Positions 23,470-34,689 of a stretch of DNA of 64,000 nucleotides are shown here, in pieces (position 1 is the first letter of the stretch; the number at the start of each line of letters is the position of its first letter). The DNA is from Pollenia angustigena. Its lineage: Eukaryota; Arthropoda; Insecta; Diptera; Polleniidae. Under the pieces are notes generated by a model. It was given only the letters and a program-made list of their open reading frames with translations. It was not told the origin of the DNA and ran no database searches. Both the position numbers and the translations under genes were made by a program. Location: NCBI GenBank assembly GCA_930367215.1, contig OV884059.1:68419393-68483392 (forward strand), read 5' to 3'.

Positions 23470-24850
23470 GAGATATGCTATGAAACCATTCTTTTATAAA
23501 AACATAGACTTTTTTTTATAATAATAAACAATAAAAGACGACGATAATCAACATTTAATTTTTTCATCCTGGTAGACCATTCTGAGGAAATGCCCATATA
23601 AGTTTTTTCCTTTAAGTTTTCTTTTAAATATGACAACATTTGTATTTTTATCGAAGGTGGAACATATAAAACCAGTAAGCAAATCATACGTGTTAAAATT
23701 ATGAAAAAAAAAAATTCCTTGCACCATAGATATCAATACACAGCTAGATACTTTTAGTAGAAATTACGGGCATTACTACACAGTAAAAACTTCGCCTACT
23801 TTTTTAAAATGAATAGATACTTTCACTATTTATTTAGTAGCTTTCTTCTATATAACTACTATAATTACTTCTATAACTACTTATTTTTCAGATGTATGTA
23901 GGAAAAAAATAATGACTTACATAAAAATGCATTCATTTTGGGACATCCCTCGTAAAATTCATTGGTTCTTTCAGTAGAATTGGAAGTAGTATTTTAACTT
24001 TTTCCTGATTACTTAACACATTATTTTAACACATTTAACACATTTTTTTAGCCTGTTCCACTTTCAAATCTAAAAAAAACAAGCTTAAGATTCTTCGTCT
24101 AAATTCCTTATTATTTACTTAATTTTTCTTTTTGTTAATTGCCAAAGGTATATTTCAAATATAAATGTATAGCACAAGTGCATTTTAATGTAAATTTTTT
24201 GTTATGTATATAATAAAACTTGTAAAAAATATTTTTTTTGGCATCAAGTACAATTAGGGTAAAAAATGTTAATTTTTTTCTGTATTAAGTACATTTAAAA
24301 AAATGCCATTTATCAACCCTGTATCTGAAGTTGGCTGCAACAACGAATAAACAAAAATTTGTGAAATTAAACTTTGTGTGTCTAAACACCAAACAAAGTT
24401 TAAAAGAGAATTACAGAAGACTTTGCAAAGTTAACTTTGCCTGTCTAAAAGGGGACTTTGTTTTATAATCTTAAAATCGTTTTTTAGAACATAATAATAT
24501 TAAATAAAAAAAATTAAAAAAAAATTATTTTTAGGATTCGAACTGGCAATACCATCAGCAGGGTTTAAAATTACTAAATAATTCTCATTCCAGTACCCAT
24601 GTTTTGTAACTTTAGTGAGAACTTCTTGCATCGAAAAGATGTGAAACAAAATATTCCATCGTTTCTCGAAAAGTGAGAAAAATGTGTGTCTGTATCTCAT
24701 GTCGAAAACTATCAAAAGAGATTACATCGTTACGTTATAAATGTCATAATATTGCACTCGAAGCCGATGTGACATTGCAGACGTTCAGAACCAGTAACAC
24801 ATATCGTTGACGGCGACCAAAATTTACTTAAATTGAAAATTTTTCAACGA
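23470..24850. other. Gene-free DNA left of the Transib element
   Basis: AT-rich. 24422-24462 is an inverted copy of 20975-21015. A box-B-like GTTCGAATCC occurs on the minus strand near 24540 with no convincing tRNA fold. Nothing else could be assigned. Confidence 0.35.
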
Positions 24851-24852
24851 CG

Positions 24853-26952
24853 CACAGTGGCGCCCGTAGAGCAAACGAGGTTGCAAAAATCAAAATTTTC
24901 ATGAGCGCCGACGAAGTTTTGAATAAACCCATGTTATAGGAAACTTTTCAACGATTTAAAATATGCCACTCTTAATAATATCACATTTTTAGTTTAGAAG
25001 ATATAACCGTTCAAAGTTGACCGACTTTTGGTTTTCAAAAAAACACACAATTTTTAGTCAATTTGTTGCGATTTCAGGTGTGATATCACGAAAAATAGGT
25101 AACGAATCGCCTTATTTTTTGTTTGTACTAATTGATGTATTTATTAAATATTAAAAAAATCTGTTGCTGATGCAAGCCCACTTCGACTAAAAAGGATTAA
25201 GGAAAGCATTCCCACGCCCACAAACGCACACATTAAAAAGTATGGTTCCGAAGAAGCCTTGGCCTTGTTTATGGACTTAGAACTTTCGAAAGAGAAATAT
25301 GAGAAACTACGGGCATCTTTAACGCGATACGGCGCTGACGTTGTACCCGGATACAAGCATATTATGCAAGCCAAAATAAATTCACGACCACTGCATACGG
25401 AGTTTACGGAAGTCTCTGCGAAAGCCAATCTGCAGGATCTCACGGGCCATACAGCAAAACGGTTGTTTGGAGAGTCTTCCTGAAAATGATTCGAAAATTC
25501 TTCCTGAGAAGTTGATATTGATCAGCAAATGGGGCTGCGATGGATCATCCGGACAAAGCGTTTATAAGTAAAGGATATCTTCCGATGACGCTACAATATC
25601 GGACGGAAATATGTTTATGGCATCTGTTGTTCCTTTGCGGCTAAAATCTGATGTTTCCCTTTACTGGAAAAATCCACGTCCGTCATATTGCCGACCAATA
25701 ATGTTTCAGTTTGCAAGAGAATTGGCAGAACTCATAAGGTCCACGGTGAAGGACATTGAAAAACAAAAAAGTAAGATTAAGCCTACAAATCTGCAAATTG
25801 GAGAAGGAAAATATATTGAATGCAATTACGAGTTCCACCTAACCATGGTTGACGGAAAAGTCGTAAACGAACTGACAGGAACAACCTCAACAATGTCATG
25901 CCCGTTTTGCAAAATCACAAGGATAAGGTGTATGGAATTCTTGCTAAAACTGGCGTATACCCTACCACAAGAGGAGGAAAACTTCGATGTAAATACATCA
26001 ATAAAGGATAATGAAAAGATCAGAAAGAAGCAAATACAGGATGCTTTTTTTAATCAAGTTGGACTAAAATTAGGCTGTCCCAAGCACGGATACGGTAACT
26101 CAAACGATGGAAACACTTCTAGGAGATTTTTTGAAAATGATGAGCCAGTAACTAGAATCACTGGAATTGACAATCAAATCGTGAAAAGATTGTGAACGAT
26201 ATTGGATGTTTTAAACTGCAAAGAAAATGTCAATTCTACAAAATATGAAGAATATGCGTCGAAAACTGCATCTCTTTTAGCAGAAATGTATCCACAAAAG
26301 AAGTTGACCCCGACCGTCCATAAAATATTGGCGCATGTCAAAGATATAATTGAGTATGTACCAGTCTTTGCCAATTGGAGAGCTTCCTGAAGAAGCACAG
26401 GAGTCTCTTAACAAATTTTATAAAAAATATAGATTGCAGAACACATTCAAAGCATCAAGTGTAAGGCAAAATGAGGACCTCTTCAACATGTTGGCAGCAT
26501 CTTCCGATCCACTTATTTCTTCCCTGCGGCATGTGAAGTCACGAATAGAGTTAGACAATAATTAAAGTTTAGAAATGGTTAGTCTTTTAGATATACCTTC
26601 TCTTACGAATTGTGATGAATATTATACAGAAAATTGAAAAAATACATTTAAAAAAATATTATTTTTTTTTTTAATTTATTGGGTAATAATTTAAAACATA
26701 AAACCCTAAAGAAAAAAAATAAAAACAATCTAAAAATGTAAAAATAATTTTTTTAGTTACCATAAAATTGATTTTTCTACTAATTTTTACTTTGATAACC
26801 CATAAGTAGGCCCCTTCAAAGCGTAGCACCCTTTCCAAACGCTCATTTCATAGGCTGAACAGTTATCTATCATATGCTGTTTAAACTGTTCAATTATCTT
26901 ATTCGGTTCAAAATGATTTTTGCAACGAAAAAACTCAAATGGCGCCACTGTG
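24853..26952 (+). mobile_element. Transib element with both termini and 5-bp target duplication
   Basis: Both ends read inward CACAGTGGCGCC, flanked on each side by CGACG (24848-24852 and 26953-26957). A 5-bp GC-rich duplication is the Transib habit. GCAAAAATC follows the CACAGTG heptamer after 23 bp on the left and 22 bp on the right, an arrangement like the V(D)J recombination signal. The 2100-bp body carries one broken RAG1-core-like transposase on the plus strand. Confidence 0.88.
25150..26562 (+). pseudogene. Transib (RAG1-core-like) transposase, broken
   Basis: Cut-and-paste transposase of the group from which the RAG1 recombinase is thought to derive. It would act on the flanking CACAGTG ends. 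Segments in order: 25150-25480 (SEEALALFMDLELSKEKYEK...HTAKRLFGES); then, after a frameshift near 25475, KWGCDGSSGQSVYK with the first Asp codon at 25539-25541; then NPRPSYCRPIMFQFARELAE, the CPFC zinc-ligand-like pair, and GNSNDGNTSRRFF with Asp codon 26106-26108; then TVHKILAHVKDIIE; and, after a second shift near 26360-26390, PEEAQESLNKFYKKYR carrying the third acidic position. These match RAG1 landmarks (SCDG, CKPL, CDIGNA, FHKTLAH, SEGNESGNK). Assigning the exact catalytic Glu is inference. Lesions are two frameshifts, TAA after SVYK, and TGA at 26193-26195. About 470 codons remain; the N-terminal part appears missing. Confidence 0.85.
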
Positions 26953-26959
26953 CGACGGC

Positions 26960-27826
26960 GGCGAAAACACAACCGTCGCCTATGCCAAATTGTGTAAAGA
27001 GTGACTTTAATGTTTGTTGTTTGCAAACGAGCTTTGAAGACATTCGTATATTTTATAAAAATGTTAAAAGCAAAATAATAAAACAATGAGAAATGTGCCA
27101 AGAATAAAATATTATTATTATTATTACTCTTTGCATTTTGCATTTTTATTTGTTTTATGGCGATTTCTTTTCTGAGAAAAATGTTGCATTAATGTTACAT
27201 GTTCTATATTTTTGTGTTCGTTTGTACAAAAAATACAACTGTGGGAAAAATAAAAAAAAAAGTCTATTTATATGATAATCATTAGTGATGTCAATATTTT
27301 TTTCCAAGCCATAATTGCGTGCAGAAACCGCTTAAATAGCTTTTAAAATCGCTCATGAAGTACATTAATGATGAAAGTGTATTAGTTGTAAATAAAAGCA
27401 GCTAATTGTGTTCTATTGAAATTGCACAACATGTAACACTTCCAGTGATTATAGGTAACATTAGAAAATGTTACATGTACATACTGTAACATATTTTTTT
27501 CAGAAAATAAATCGCCATTAGTGTTAAAATTTTTTCTCGCCCCATTTTTATTCTTGAGTTTATTTGACAGTTCAAAGCGGAAACTTTTCTCACCAAAATG
27601 TTACAGAAACACTTTTTCTGTAAATTGGCAAGTAATTTCCTTACGTGACAGCTTGTACTCGCCAAAAAAAAGTTACAGACACAGTTAAGTGAGAAAACCA
27701 GCTGTTTGTTTCAATTTATGGCATTTTTGTTCCATTTCACACATTTCAATCGAAAACTTTCTCGACGCGAGAGTTACAGAACATGGGCACTGAATGCGTT
27801 ATTTGCTGTGACTGCGAAAATGATTT
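26960..27826. other. Gene-free flank
   Basis: AT-rich. ATGTTACA words recur (27185, 27460-27490 and 27600). No gene or bounded element was recognised. Confidence 0.35.
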
Positions 27827-27872
27827 GCAAAAAAAAATGAAATGAAACAGATACACACAAAATGATTGGTTA

Positions 27873-28576
27873 AGGCTCAGTTAGGCGAACGTTGCTGTAC
27901 CGTATCTGTACTGTATCAATCAGCTGTTCGCTTTTTGTTATATGAAAACCAATACAAAAGCTTACCGAAATGCAATGTACGTGACAATTGTAAGACAGTG
28001 ATGGGCGGCTTGTATGTTACATTGAATGCGGGTAATTTTGCTCTTGTGTTTGGTACTTTTTTTCAGTTTATCTATGGAATAGCGACAAAATAACTTAAAA
28101 TACAACATATTAGCAAATATACAAATATACATATGTTTAGATGTTTAAAGTAAACAAATGCATATGCAAACACATACAATGGAAATGTGAAACATATAAG
28201 AGACTTTAAATGGTATCAAAACCTTATTTGTTGTATGCACATTAACAATATATGTATGCTAAAAATTTATATATGCTAAAATACAAATTTATTTATTGTA
28301 AATCTATCATATAAATGTTAAATTATTAACATTTTTTACATACACAAAATACTGTTTTAATACAATTTAAATCACGTGGTACCTTTTCTGCACAACGGTC
28401 ACCATTTGACATTTTTGATTCCCATCACTGTGTGTTTTGTTTTATGTATACTATTGCTTTTTGTTTATGTATGGGAAAACATATGACACGTTTTTAAACG
28501 TTCTATAAGTGCACCAACGTGCTTACAGTACGGTGCGGTACATTACGGGTACAGCAACGTTCGCCTAACTGAGCCT
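27873..28576. mobile_element. PIF/Harbinger-like MITE, TTA duplication
   Basis: Ends AGGCTCAGTTAGGCGAACGT and its inverted match, flanked by TTA on both sides (27870-27872 and 28577-28579). The three-base TWA duplication suggests PIF/Harbinger. A smaller pair of ends (CAGTGATGGG, 27996 and 28430 inverted) lies inside and may be a nested hAT-type insertion, but I could not see its 8-bp duplication. Non-coding. Confidence 0.7.
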
Positions 28577-28944
28577 TTAGCAACGACAACGACTTCGGCG
28601 AACACACAAGTCGTTTGCAACAGCAATATTCATGCGGACGAAATGAATATTCGTCAGTCGTTTGATTTTGCTGTTTAGTTGTTTGCGGCACAGAGCATGC
28701 TTTGTGTTTGCGGTGTGCGAAACAAGTGTGTTTGTTGATAATCAACTCCAATTAAATAAAATAACATAAAAATAAAATTAGAATATTGGCACCAAGCCTC
28801 AACAAAAGTTTAATTTTGGAAAAATTTTACATTTGTGCTGAAAGTGAAAATGCAAATTGCGAAATATGCGGAAATAAATTGAAAAAAAAAATATAATTTT
28901 TAATTTAAAATCACATTTACTAAATATGTATGAAATCTCCATAA

Positions 28945-29297
28945 AGGCTAGATTACACTATTATTCTTTGTATTAATACATGTCAAAAACTCAAGTAATA
29001 TGACAAAGTGTGATAGTGTGAATGCAATGTGTCACGAAAAAGACAAGTATTAAGAAAAAAGTTTGACATCCCATACGACTTCATCGTTTTTTGAAAAATT
29101 TTTAAATAATAATACTTTTCATTGGATCTGTGTTGCATTTTATTTCATGTGAGAGTGTTTATACTTTGTGTGATGGTCTGAACACAAACTGTCATGTTAC
29201 GTTAGATTTTTTGACAGTCGCAACAAAACTCATTAGATTTCTATCTCACAAAGTATTATGGAATACGTAAGACTTGTGAGATAGTGTAATCTAGGCT
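28945..29297. mobile_element. PIF/Harbinger-like MITE, TAA duplication
   Basis: Ends AGGCTAGATTACACTAT and its exact inverse, flanked by TAA (28942-28944 and 29298-29300). 353 bp and non-coding. It shares AGGCT ends and TWA duplication with the neighbour at 27873. Confidence 0.78.
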
Positions 29298-30551
29298 TAA
29301 CCAATCATTTTGTGTGTATCTATTTCATTTCATTTTTTTCCAATTTATACCCATAGATGAAGCAGTAGCAGTAGTCGTTTGACAAAAATTGTTTATCCGT
29401 TCGTTATGCATTAGTCAATTTTTGTCTGCTGTTGATATTTTTTTGTAAGCAATTTAAACACTGATCATCAGTCTCCGGATTGAACTTAACAACTCGGTTA
29501 CGAATGCTTTTACTAAAGAAGCGTTAAATTAAAATATATTGAGTCTATGAGTTTGTTTTTTATTTGAGCGGCATATCATATACATTAGCTATGACATAGT
29601 GATATATGAAAATTTTTGCAACAAGATTTTGAAGTGTTCCCGCCTCTTATTTTGTTAGGCTTGGAAAAAAAATAAATGTGGCAAAAAATGGGCGAGTTTG
29701 GTTGAGGGTAAATGGCTCCTCATCGAGGTCAAAGTTCAAGGGAAAAGTGAAAAAATTTATACAATTTTCAATAACTGCTGCGGAGTCGCACCTAGAGTAG
29801 TAAAATGTAAGACTGACCTCCATTAATTTTTCCTCCCCAACATTTTTGTAGAACATACTTATACCCTATCTCCGCTCTTTAAGGGGCTTGCCCTACAAAA
29901 GTTAGTTTTTTTTATAAATTTTACCCCCATCGTCTTAACAAGTTACAGGGCGCCTCTGGAGGATTCAAATGTATGACAAACCCCCATTGATTTTTCCTCC
30001 CCAACGCTTTTGTAGAACATTCTTACCTTCTATCTCTGCTCCTTAGGGTACTTTCCTTCAAAAAAGATATACAAATTTGCCCCCTCTTTCTAACTACTTT
30101 CAGGGCGCCTCTGGAGGGGTCAAATGTATGATCGACCATTGATTATTCTCGCACAACATTTTTGTGGAAGACACCAACCTTCCATATCTACTCCTTAGGG
30201 TACTTCCCTTCAAATAAAGTTTTATAAATTTGCCCTCTCGTCCTCGTTGCGGCACAAAATATTGTTGTAGTCCTCTATTAGTTTTACACCTCTTTCGGCA
30301 GAATCGTTTACAATATGCTTTTCACAAGTTTCTGGATCACTATCAAAAACTCTTTTGACAATCCGAGGCGAGTAAACATTTTTCCCGTGTCTGGTGTAAC
30401 ATAATGACTCAAATTTTTCTCCATGAACTCTTCGTATACTTCTTTTAATGACAATGAAATTCTTTTAACACTTTCGAAGTCGCAAAAAGGTACTGGAGAA
30501 ACATTTACTCAACCCTCTTCTGCCCCGCTATCTTTATCATAAGATTCCTCC

Positions 30552-30962
30552 ATGGGACTGCCCGACAGTTCTTCCGCGTATTTCTCTTTATCTCTCTCAA
30601 ATGTACGAATTGCATCTGAAGAGGGTAGAGTAAATGTTTCTACAGTACCTTTTTACGACTTCGAAAGTGTTAAAAGAATTTTATTGTCACCAAAAGAAGT
30701 TAACGAAGAGCTCATGGAGAAAAATTTGAGTCATTATGTTACACCAGACACAAGAAAAATGTTTACTAGCCTCGGATTGTCAAAAGATTTTCTTGATAGT
30801 GATCCAGAAACTTGGGAAAAGCATGAAGACTACCAACAATCACTAGAGACACTGCGAAAATTGCATGTTGTCAACGTTTCTGCCGAAAGAGGTGTAAAAC
30901 AATATTTGGTGCCGAAACGAGGAAGAAAAAATATTTCTACCGCAAGTCGTTGCCGAAAATAG
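30552..30962 (+). pseudogene. Unrecognised TE protein fragment, duplicated in the palindrome
   Basis: The open frame of 136 codons (ATG 30552) has a protein-like stretch from about residue 30: VPFYDFESVKRILLSPKEVN, then HYVTPDTRKMFTSLGLSKDF, DSDPETWEKHEDYQQSLETL, and VVNVSAERGVKQY near the end. The same sequence lies inverted at 30250-30520 with stops and an internal deletion (the part after KHED up to VVN is missing there). I do not recognise the family. The AERGV box reminds me of uncharacterised TE-associated proteins, but that is memory, not a match. The start codon is uncertain because residues 1-29 cover the palindrome centre. It is probably the C-terminal piece of a larger element protein. 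Confidence 0.45.
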
Positions 30963-31547
30963 GAAAAAATTTCAACTTTATCACAAAAATAAATTAATAA
31001 ATTAAAATCGCACTCAAACTTGCAATTGAACTTAATTTAATAAAAAAATTTAAGATACATATATAAATATTTTTTTTTGAATGGGAACCACTTAGAACAA
31101 TTAGAACAACATTTAAATATAAAAAATGTGTATAGGAGGTACCCTAAAGGGCAGAGAAAGAGGTTCGGTATGTACATTTGACACATCCACAGGTGCAGTT
31201 AAAGTAGTTAGGTCGAGAGGGCAAATTTTTAAAACCTTATTTGAAGGGAAGTACCCTAAGGAGTAGATATGGAAGGTTGGTGTCTTCCACAAAAATGTTG
31301 TGTGAGAATAATCAATGGTCGATCCAGGGATGTCAGATGTGACGATTTTACGTAATTTTTTTCGATGATTTTACCAAAATGACGATTGACGATTTTGAAT
31401 GTAGAGTCACTAAGGTTTTGACGATTTCATCCCGTCAATAAAAATATTTTAAACTTTAATCTGGCATCAATTTTATAACACTTCAATCTGGCAATTAAAA
31501 TTTTTTCTTAGTTTGTATATGTGTGTAGAGGCGAATATATATTTATA

Positions 31548-32585
31548 CTAGCGGACCCGACGAACTTCGCCTCGTTCCAATTTTAAGCCTTGTGTTGTAA
31601 TAATACAACACAAATATTTAAATTTTCAATGTGATTTATTTGAATGTAATCAGTAGAGAGATTTGATGAACAATGTTTTTCGATTTTTTTTCCGGCGCAA
31701 AAACAAATAACGAAGACGGTTTCCCAACACGCGAACATGCAACGTACAGCTGACCGTGCGGAAAACGGGGAAATTCGAGATTAATCTCACAGACTTCTAG
31801 TGATTGGCTTTGCGATTTATTGATTGTCATTGCAAATTTCAATCGAACGGGGAACTAAATCCGCTTGAATTGGAATGGAATAATGGGAATTCGTGGGATA
31901 AGGACTTACTCTCCTTTGAATTCGCCCTTGATTATTGTCGCCTGAATCACATTGTTCATTAGCTTTTTCACGGACAACCGCGTACCGTTGCACATTTTTG
32001 GAGGATTGAGATTCCGCAACATGATTATGATCGATACCATCTTCAGCTGTAAATTATGCGGCGGAGCTCCTGGTACATCAAACGAGTTCAAAACTTCCGA
32101 CGGGTAGCTTGTCGGTTCATTTTCGTCGGTCACGCAGTCAACAGATTTGTACGTATGCAGTTGTCCTGCGATTTGACTTTAAATAATTAAGTTTAAGCTA
32201 TCGACGTCCTTATCAATCGAAATTTTTGTAATTTTGTGCAATGCCAGGGAACACTTTGCTGATGAGTTCCTCCTTGGACGATGTGAATTCACAAACATTT
32301 TCAGGGAACGATATCAATCCATTCGAAACCTCAACAGGAATTTGGCCTTTGCCAAGCTCCAGCAGTTGTCCCGAGAATTTAGCAGCCGATGGGTCGTTCT
32401 GCAACGCGACTCTCACGTTTGTGGTCAATTGCAACTTCTGGACAAGCCTCCACAAAGACGACGATTACAGGCACGCGTAAAGTTCATCCGCAGCAGAAGA
32501 TTTGGGGATGACAGGAAGTGTTGGACGAAAATCTCCGGAGAGCAATATCAAAGCCCCACTAAATCGTCTTAAGTATTAAAAATTC
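31548..32585 (-). mobile_element. Helitron 3' half nested in a hAT element
   Basis: On the minus strand the piece ends GTCGGGTCCGCTAG followed by T, the Helitron 3' signature (CTAG, insertion before T). The upstream edge near 32585 is abrupt, and the Rep domain and 5' TC end are absent. Confidence 0.72.
31636..32580 (-). pseudogene. Helitron Pif1-type helicase, C-terminal relic
   Basis: The helicase part of a RepHel protein, which drives strand displacement during rolling-circle transposition. On the minus strand: FSGALILLSGDFRPTLPVIP (about 32570-32500); a TAA after DELYACL; LWRLVQKLQLTTNVRVALQN (32455 onward) through SKEELISKVFPGIAQNYKNF; then a break; SYPSEVLNSFDVPGAPPHNL and MLRNLNPPKMCNGTRL (32090-31960) to IKGEFKGE; another break; and the closing [13 protein letters not shown] and [20 protein letters not shown] (31840-31700). 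These correspond to the late helicase motifs of Pif1 family members. The Walker A motif and the Rep nuclease are missing. At least one stop and two frame breaks are visible, so it is inactive. Confidence 0.88.
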
Positions 32586-33339
32586 TATATTTTTTGGTTT
32601 TGTATAATTTTATACTTAATTATTTTTATATGTTTTAATAGAGTAGTTAATCCGTGTTTATAAAAAAACGATTTTTTGTATGACGATTTTTTGACGGTTT
32701 TTTCAGAACTAATGACGATTATGACGATTATGACGATTTTTTTTTAAATTTTGACGATAATTCGAAAAAAACATCTTACATCTCTGGGTCGATCATACAT
32801 TTGATCCCTCTAGAGGCGCCCTGAAAGTAGTTAGAACGAGGGGGCAAATTTGTAAATCTTTATTTGAAGGGAAAGTACCCTAAGGAGCAGAGATAGAAGA
32901 TAAGAATGTTCTACAAAAGTGCTGGGGAGGAAAAATCAATGAGGGTTTGTCATACATTTGAATCCTCCAGAGGCGCCCTGTAACTTGTTAAGACGATGGG
33001 GGTAAAATTTATAAAAAACTAACTTTTGTAGGGCAAGCCCCTTAAAGAGCCGAGATAGGGTATATGTATGTTTTACAAAAATGTTGGGGAGGAAAAATTA
33101 ATGGAGGTCGGTCTTACATTTTACTACTCTAGGTGCGACTCCGCAGCAGTTATTGGAAATTTTATGAATTTTTTCATTTTTCCCTTGAACTTTGACCTCG
33201 ATGAGGAGCCATTTACCCTCAACCAAACTCCTACATTTTTTGCCAGATGTATTTTTTTTCCAATCCTAACAAAATAAGGGGCGGGCGCGATTCAAAATCG
33301 AAAAATCGTTCACTATGTCATACCTAATATACATGCATT

Positions 33340-34685
33340 AATGTGTATGTGTATTAGACTGGTCGCAATTTTTTTTTTTTTTAAATTTAATTGTTTGCGC
33401 CGCTTAAAATATGAGGTTTGGTGTAAGAAATCACGATCTAATTTTTCAGGTCAATCCGACGGTGCCTTGCCGTGCCGGGTGGGGCCCAAAGTTCCCCATA
33501 TTATAAAAAAACATCTTTTCTATCAGATCTTTAAAGTTATACTAGTTGAAAAGCCGAAAATCAAAAATATGGCTTCGTCACGATCTTCCGCAGAGAAAGT
33601 ACTTCAAGTGTGCCAAATTTCAGCTTCCTATGTCATCAGATGGCTTCAGAAAGTTTGGGAAAGAATAGGATATACATGCAAACATCCTGACATACTAAGA
33701 AATTATATAACTATTGTATAGATAGATTAACATATGTTCGCGCAACCCAAAAACGCTTTAGCTTATTGAAAAACTAAAAAAACCGAAATTCCACAATAAA
33801 ATTTACTTTGAGAAAGTTAAAACTTTTTTCTTTATGTTGGCTCTGGTTTTCGAGATATACCGTTATTTCGAAAATTAAGGAGGTTGCACAACATATGTTC
33901 GCGTAACTCAAAAACGCTTTAGTTTATTGAAAAACTAAAAAAAACCGAAATTCCGCAATAACAAAGGTAAAACGTTTTTCTTATATGCGCAGTCGTTTTA
34001 GAAACATATTTTTTTTTTTCTGAAAAAAAAATAATTGTTTTATTAAAATTTCGGAATTTTTGTTTTTAAAAATTCATAAAAAATTTAAAAATGCAGCTAT
34101 GCTTCTAAGTTCATGCAGACCTAGATAAATCCAACTTTTGATTTTAACGGTCACCCTAATGTGTACCCTATTCACCACCTGTGGTAAAGGGTATACAAAT
34201 AGCATGCACTTCGAAAATAGTTGAGAGAAAAAGAGTTTAACAAACTGTGATCATTGCAAAAACGACAATCTCCAATGGACATTGCCGTTTTTGCATCGAT
34301 TCTTAATTTTTGAACATACTTTTTTATGGGATAAAAATATAAGAGTACCATAAAATATTGAATAAAATAAATAAAAAAAATATTTTGTGTTGCTGTTTGC
34401 AGGATTGTATTCACCTATTTTATTTAATATTCAGGGGTATGGTGCAATTCGAAAACGTAAATCGCAAGAATTTTAAAATTAGTTTTTTAATAAGATTTCT
34501 GTAATAAAATAATTTTAATAAATATAATTTTATAACAAAAATTAGATTAAAAGTGTATTAAAAACACCTTCCAAGTTCTTGCGTTTTACGTTTTAGATTT
34601 CCAGCACACCCCTGATTGTATTATATTACAGCTTTTATTTAACATACAAAAATTGTATTTACTTGTAAATTTAATAAATTAAATC
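33340..34685. repeat. Patchwork of repeats, no gene
   Basis: 33725-33800 and 33890-33965 are direct repeats (CATATGTTCGCG, CAAAAACGCTTTAG and GAAAAACTAAAAAAA) about 162 bp apart. 33960-34115 matches 37495-37650 inverted (ATGCGCAGTCGTTTTAGAAA). The 126-codon frame at 33341-33721 has no recognisable motif. Confidence 0.45.
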
Positions 34686-34689
34686 TGAA

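Larger units (their letters stand above)
27831..29339. repeat. 42-bp inverted repeats bracketing two MITEs
   Basis: 27831-27872 (ending GATTGGTTAA) is repeated inverted at 29298-29339 (starting TTAACCAATCATTTTGTG). Both include ACACACAAAATGATTGG. The left copy abuts the MITE at 27873 and the right copy abuts the MITE at 28945. Either this is an outer TIR element, or a flank was duplicated and inverted. Confidence 0.55.
31325..32786. mobile_element. hAT element with 8-bp target duplication, host of a Helitron piece
   Basis: Starts CAGGGATGTCAGATGT. The right end inverted is CAGAGATGTAAGATGT. GGTCGATC flanks both sides exactly (31317-31324 and 32787-32794). GACGATTTT words are repeated inside each end (31340-31430 and 32665-32760), likely subterminal transposase sites. 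No hAT transposase remains; the interior is a Helitron helicase relic. Confidence 0.85.
29580..33330. mobile_element. 3.7-kb palindromic (foldback) element
   Basis: The outer edges match inverted (TAGCTATGACATAGTGA at 29586; TAGGTATGACATAGTGA inverted from 33310). Next comes CGCC(T/C)CTTATTTTGTTAGG, then about 600 bp of arm. Each arm has three units of about 150 bp, each with CCCCAACATTTTTGTAGAAC-like sequence, TACCCTAAGGAG or AAGGGGCTTGCCC, and GGGCGCCTCTGGAGG. Toward the centre both arms carry the same coding-like segment in opposite orientation (30250-30520 and 30613-30960). The right arm is split by the hAT at 31325-32786. Confidence 0.8.

Noticed and set aside
24530..24620. Possible tRNA-derived sequence on the minus strand (GTTCGAATCC)
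   Set aside because: Only the box-B-like word is present. There is no A box, arms or repeat partner.
27866..28093. 75-codon frame and its mirror at 28503-28751 (AQLGERCCT)
   Set aside because: Both start in the terminal inverted repeats of the MITE at 27873, so they are TIR translations.
29647..29856. 69-codon frame and its near-identical twin at 33068-33277
   Set aside because: The two are the inverted arms of the palindrome. Conservation reflects arm duplication, not protein function.
33341..33721. 126-codon frame ending ILRNYITIV
   Set aside because: Begins in a poly-T run, no domain recognised, no homologous copy in the window.
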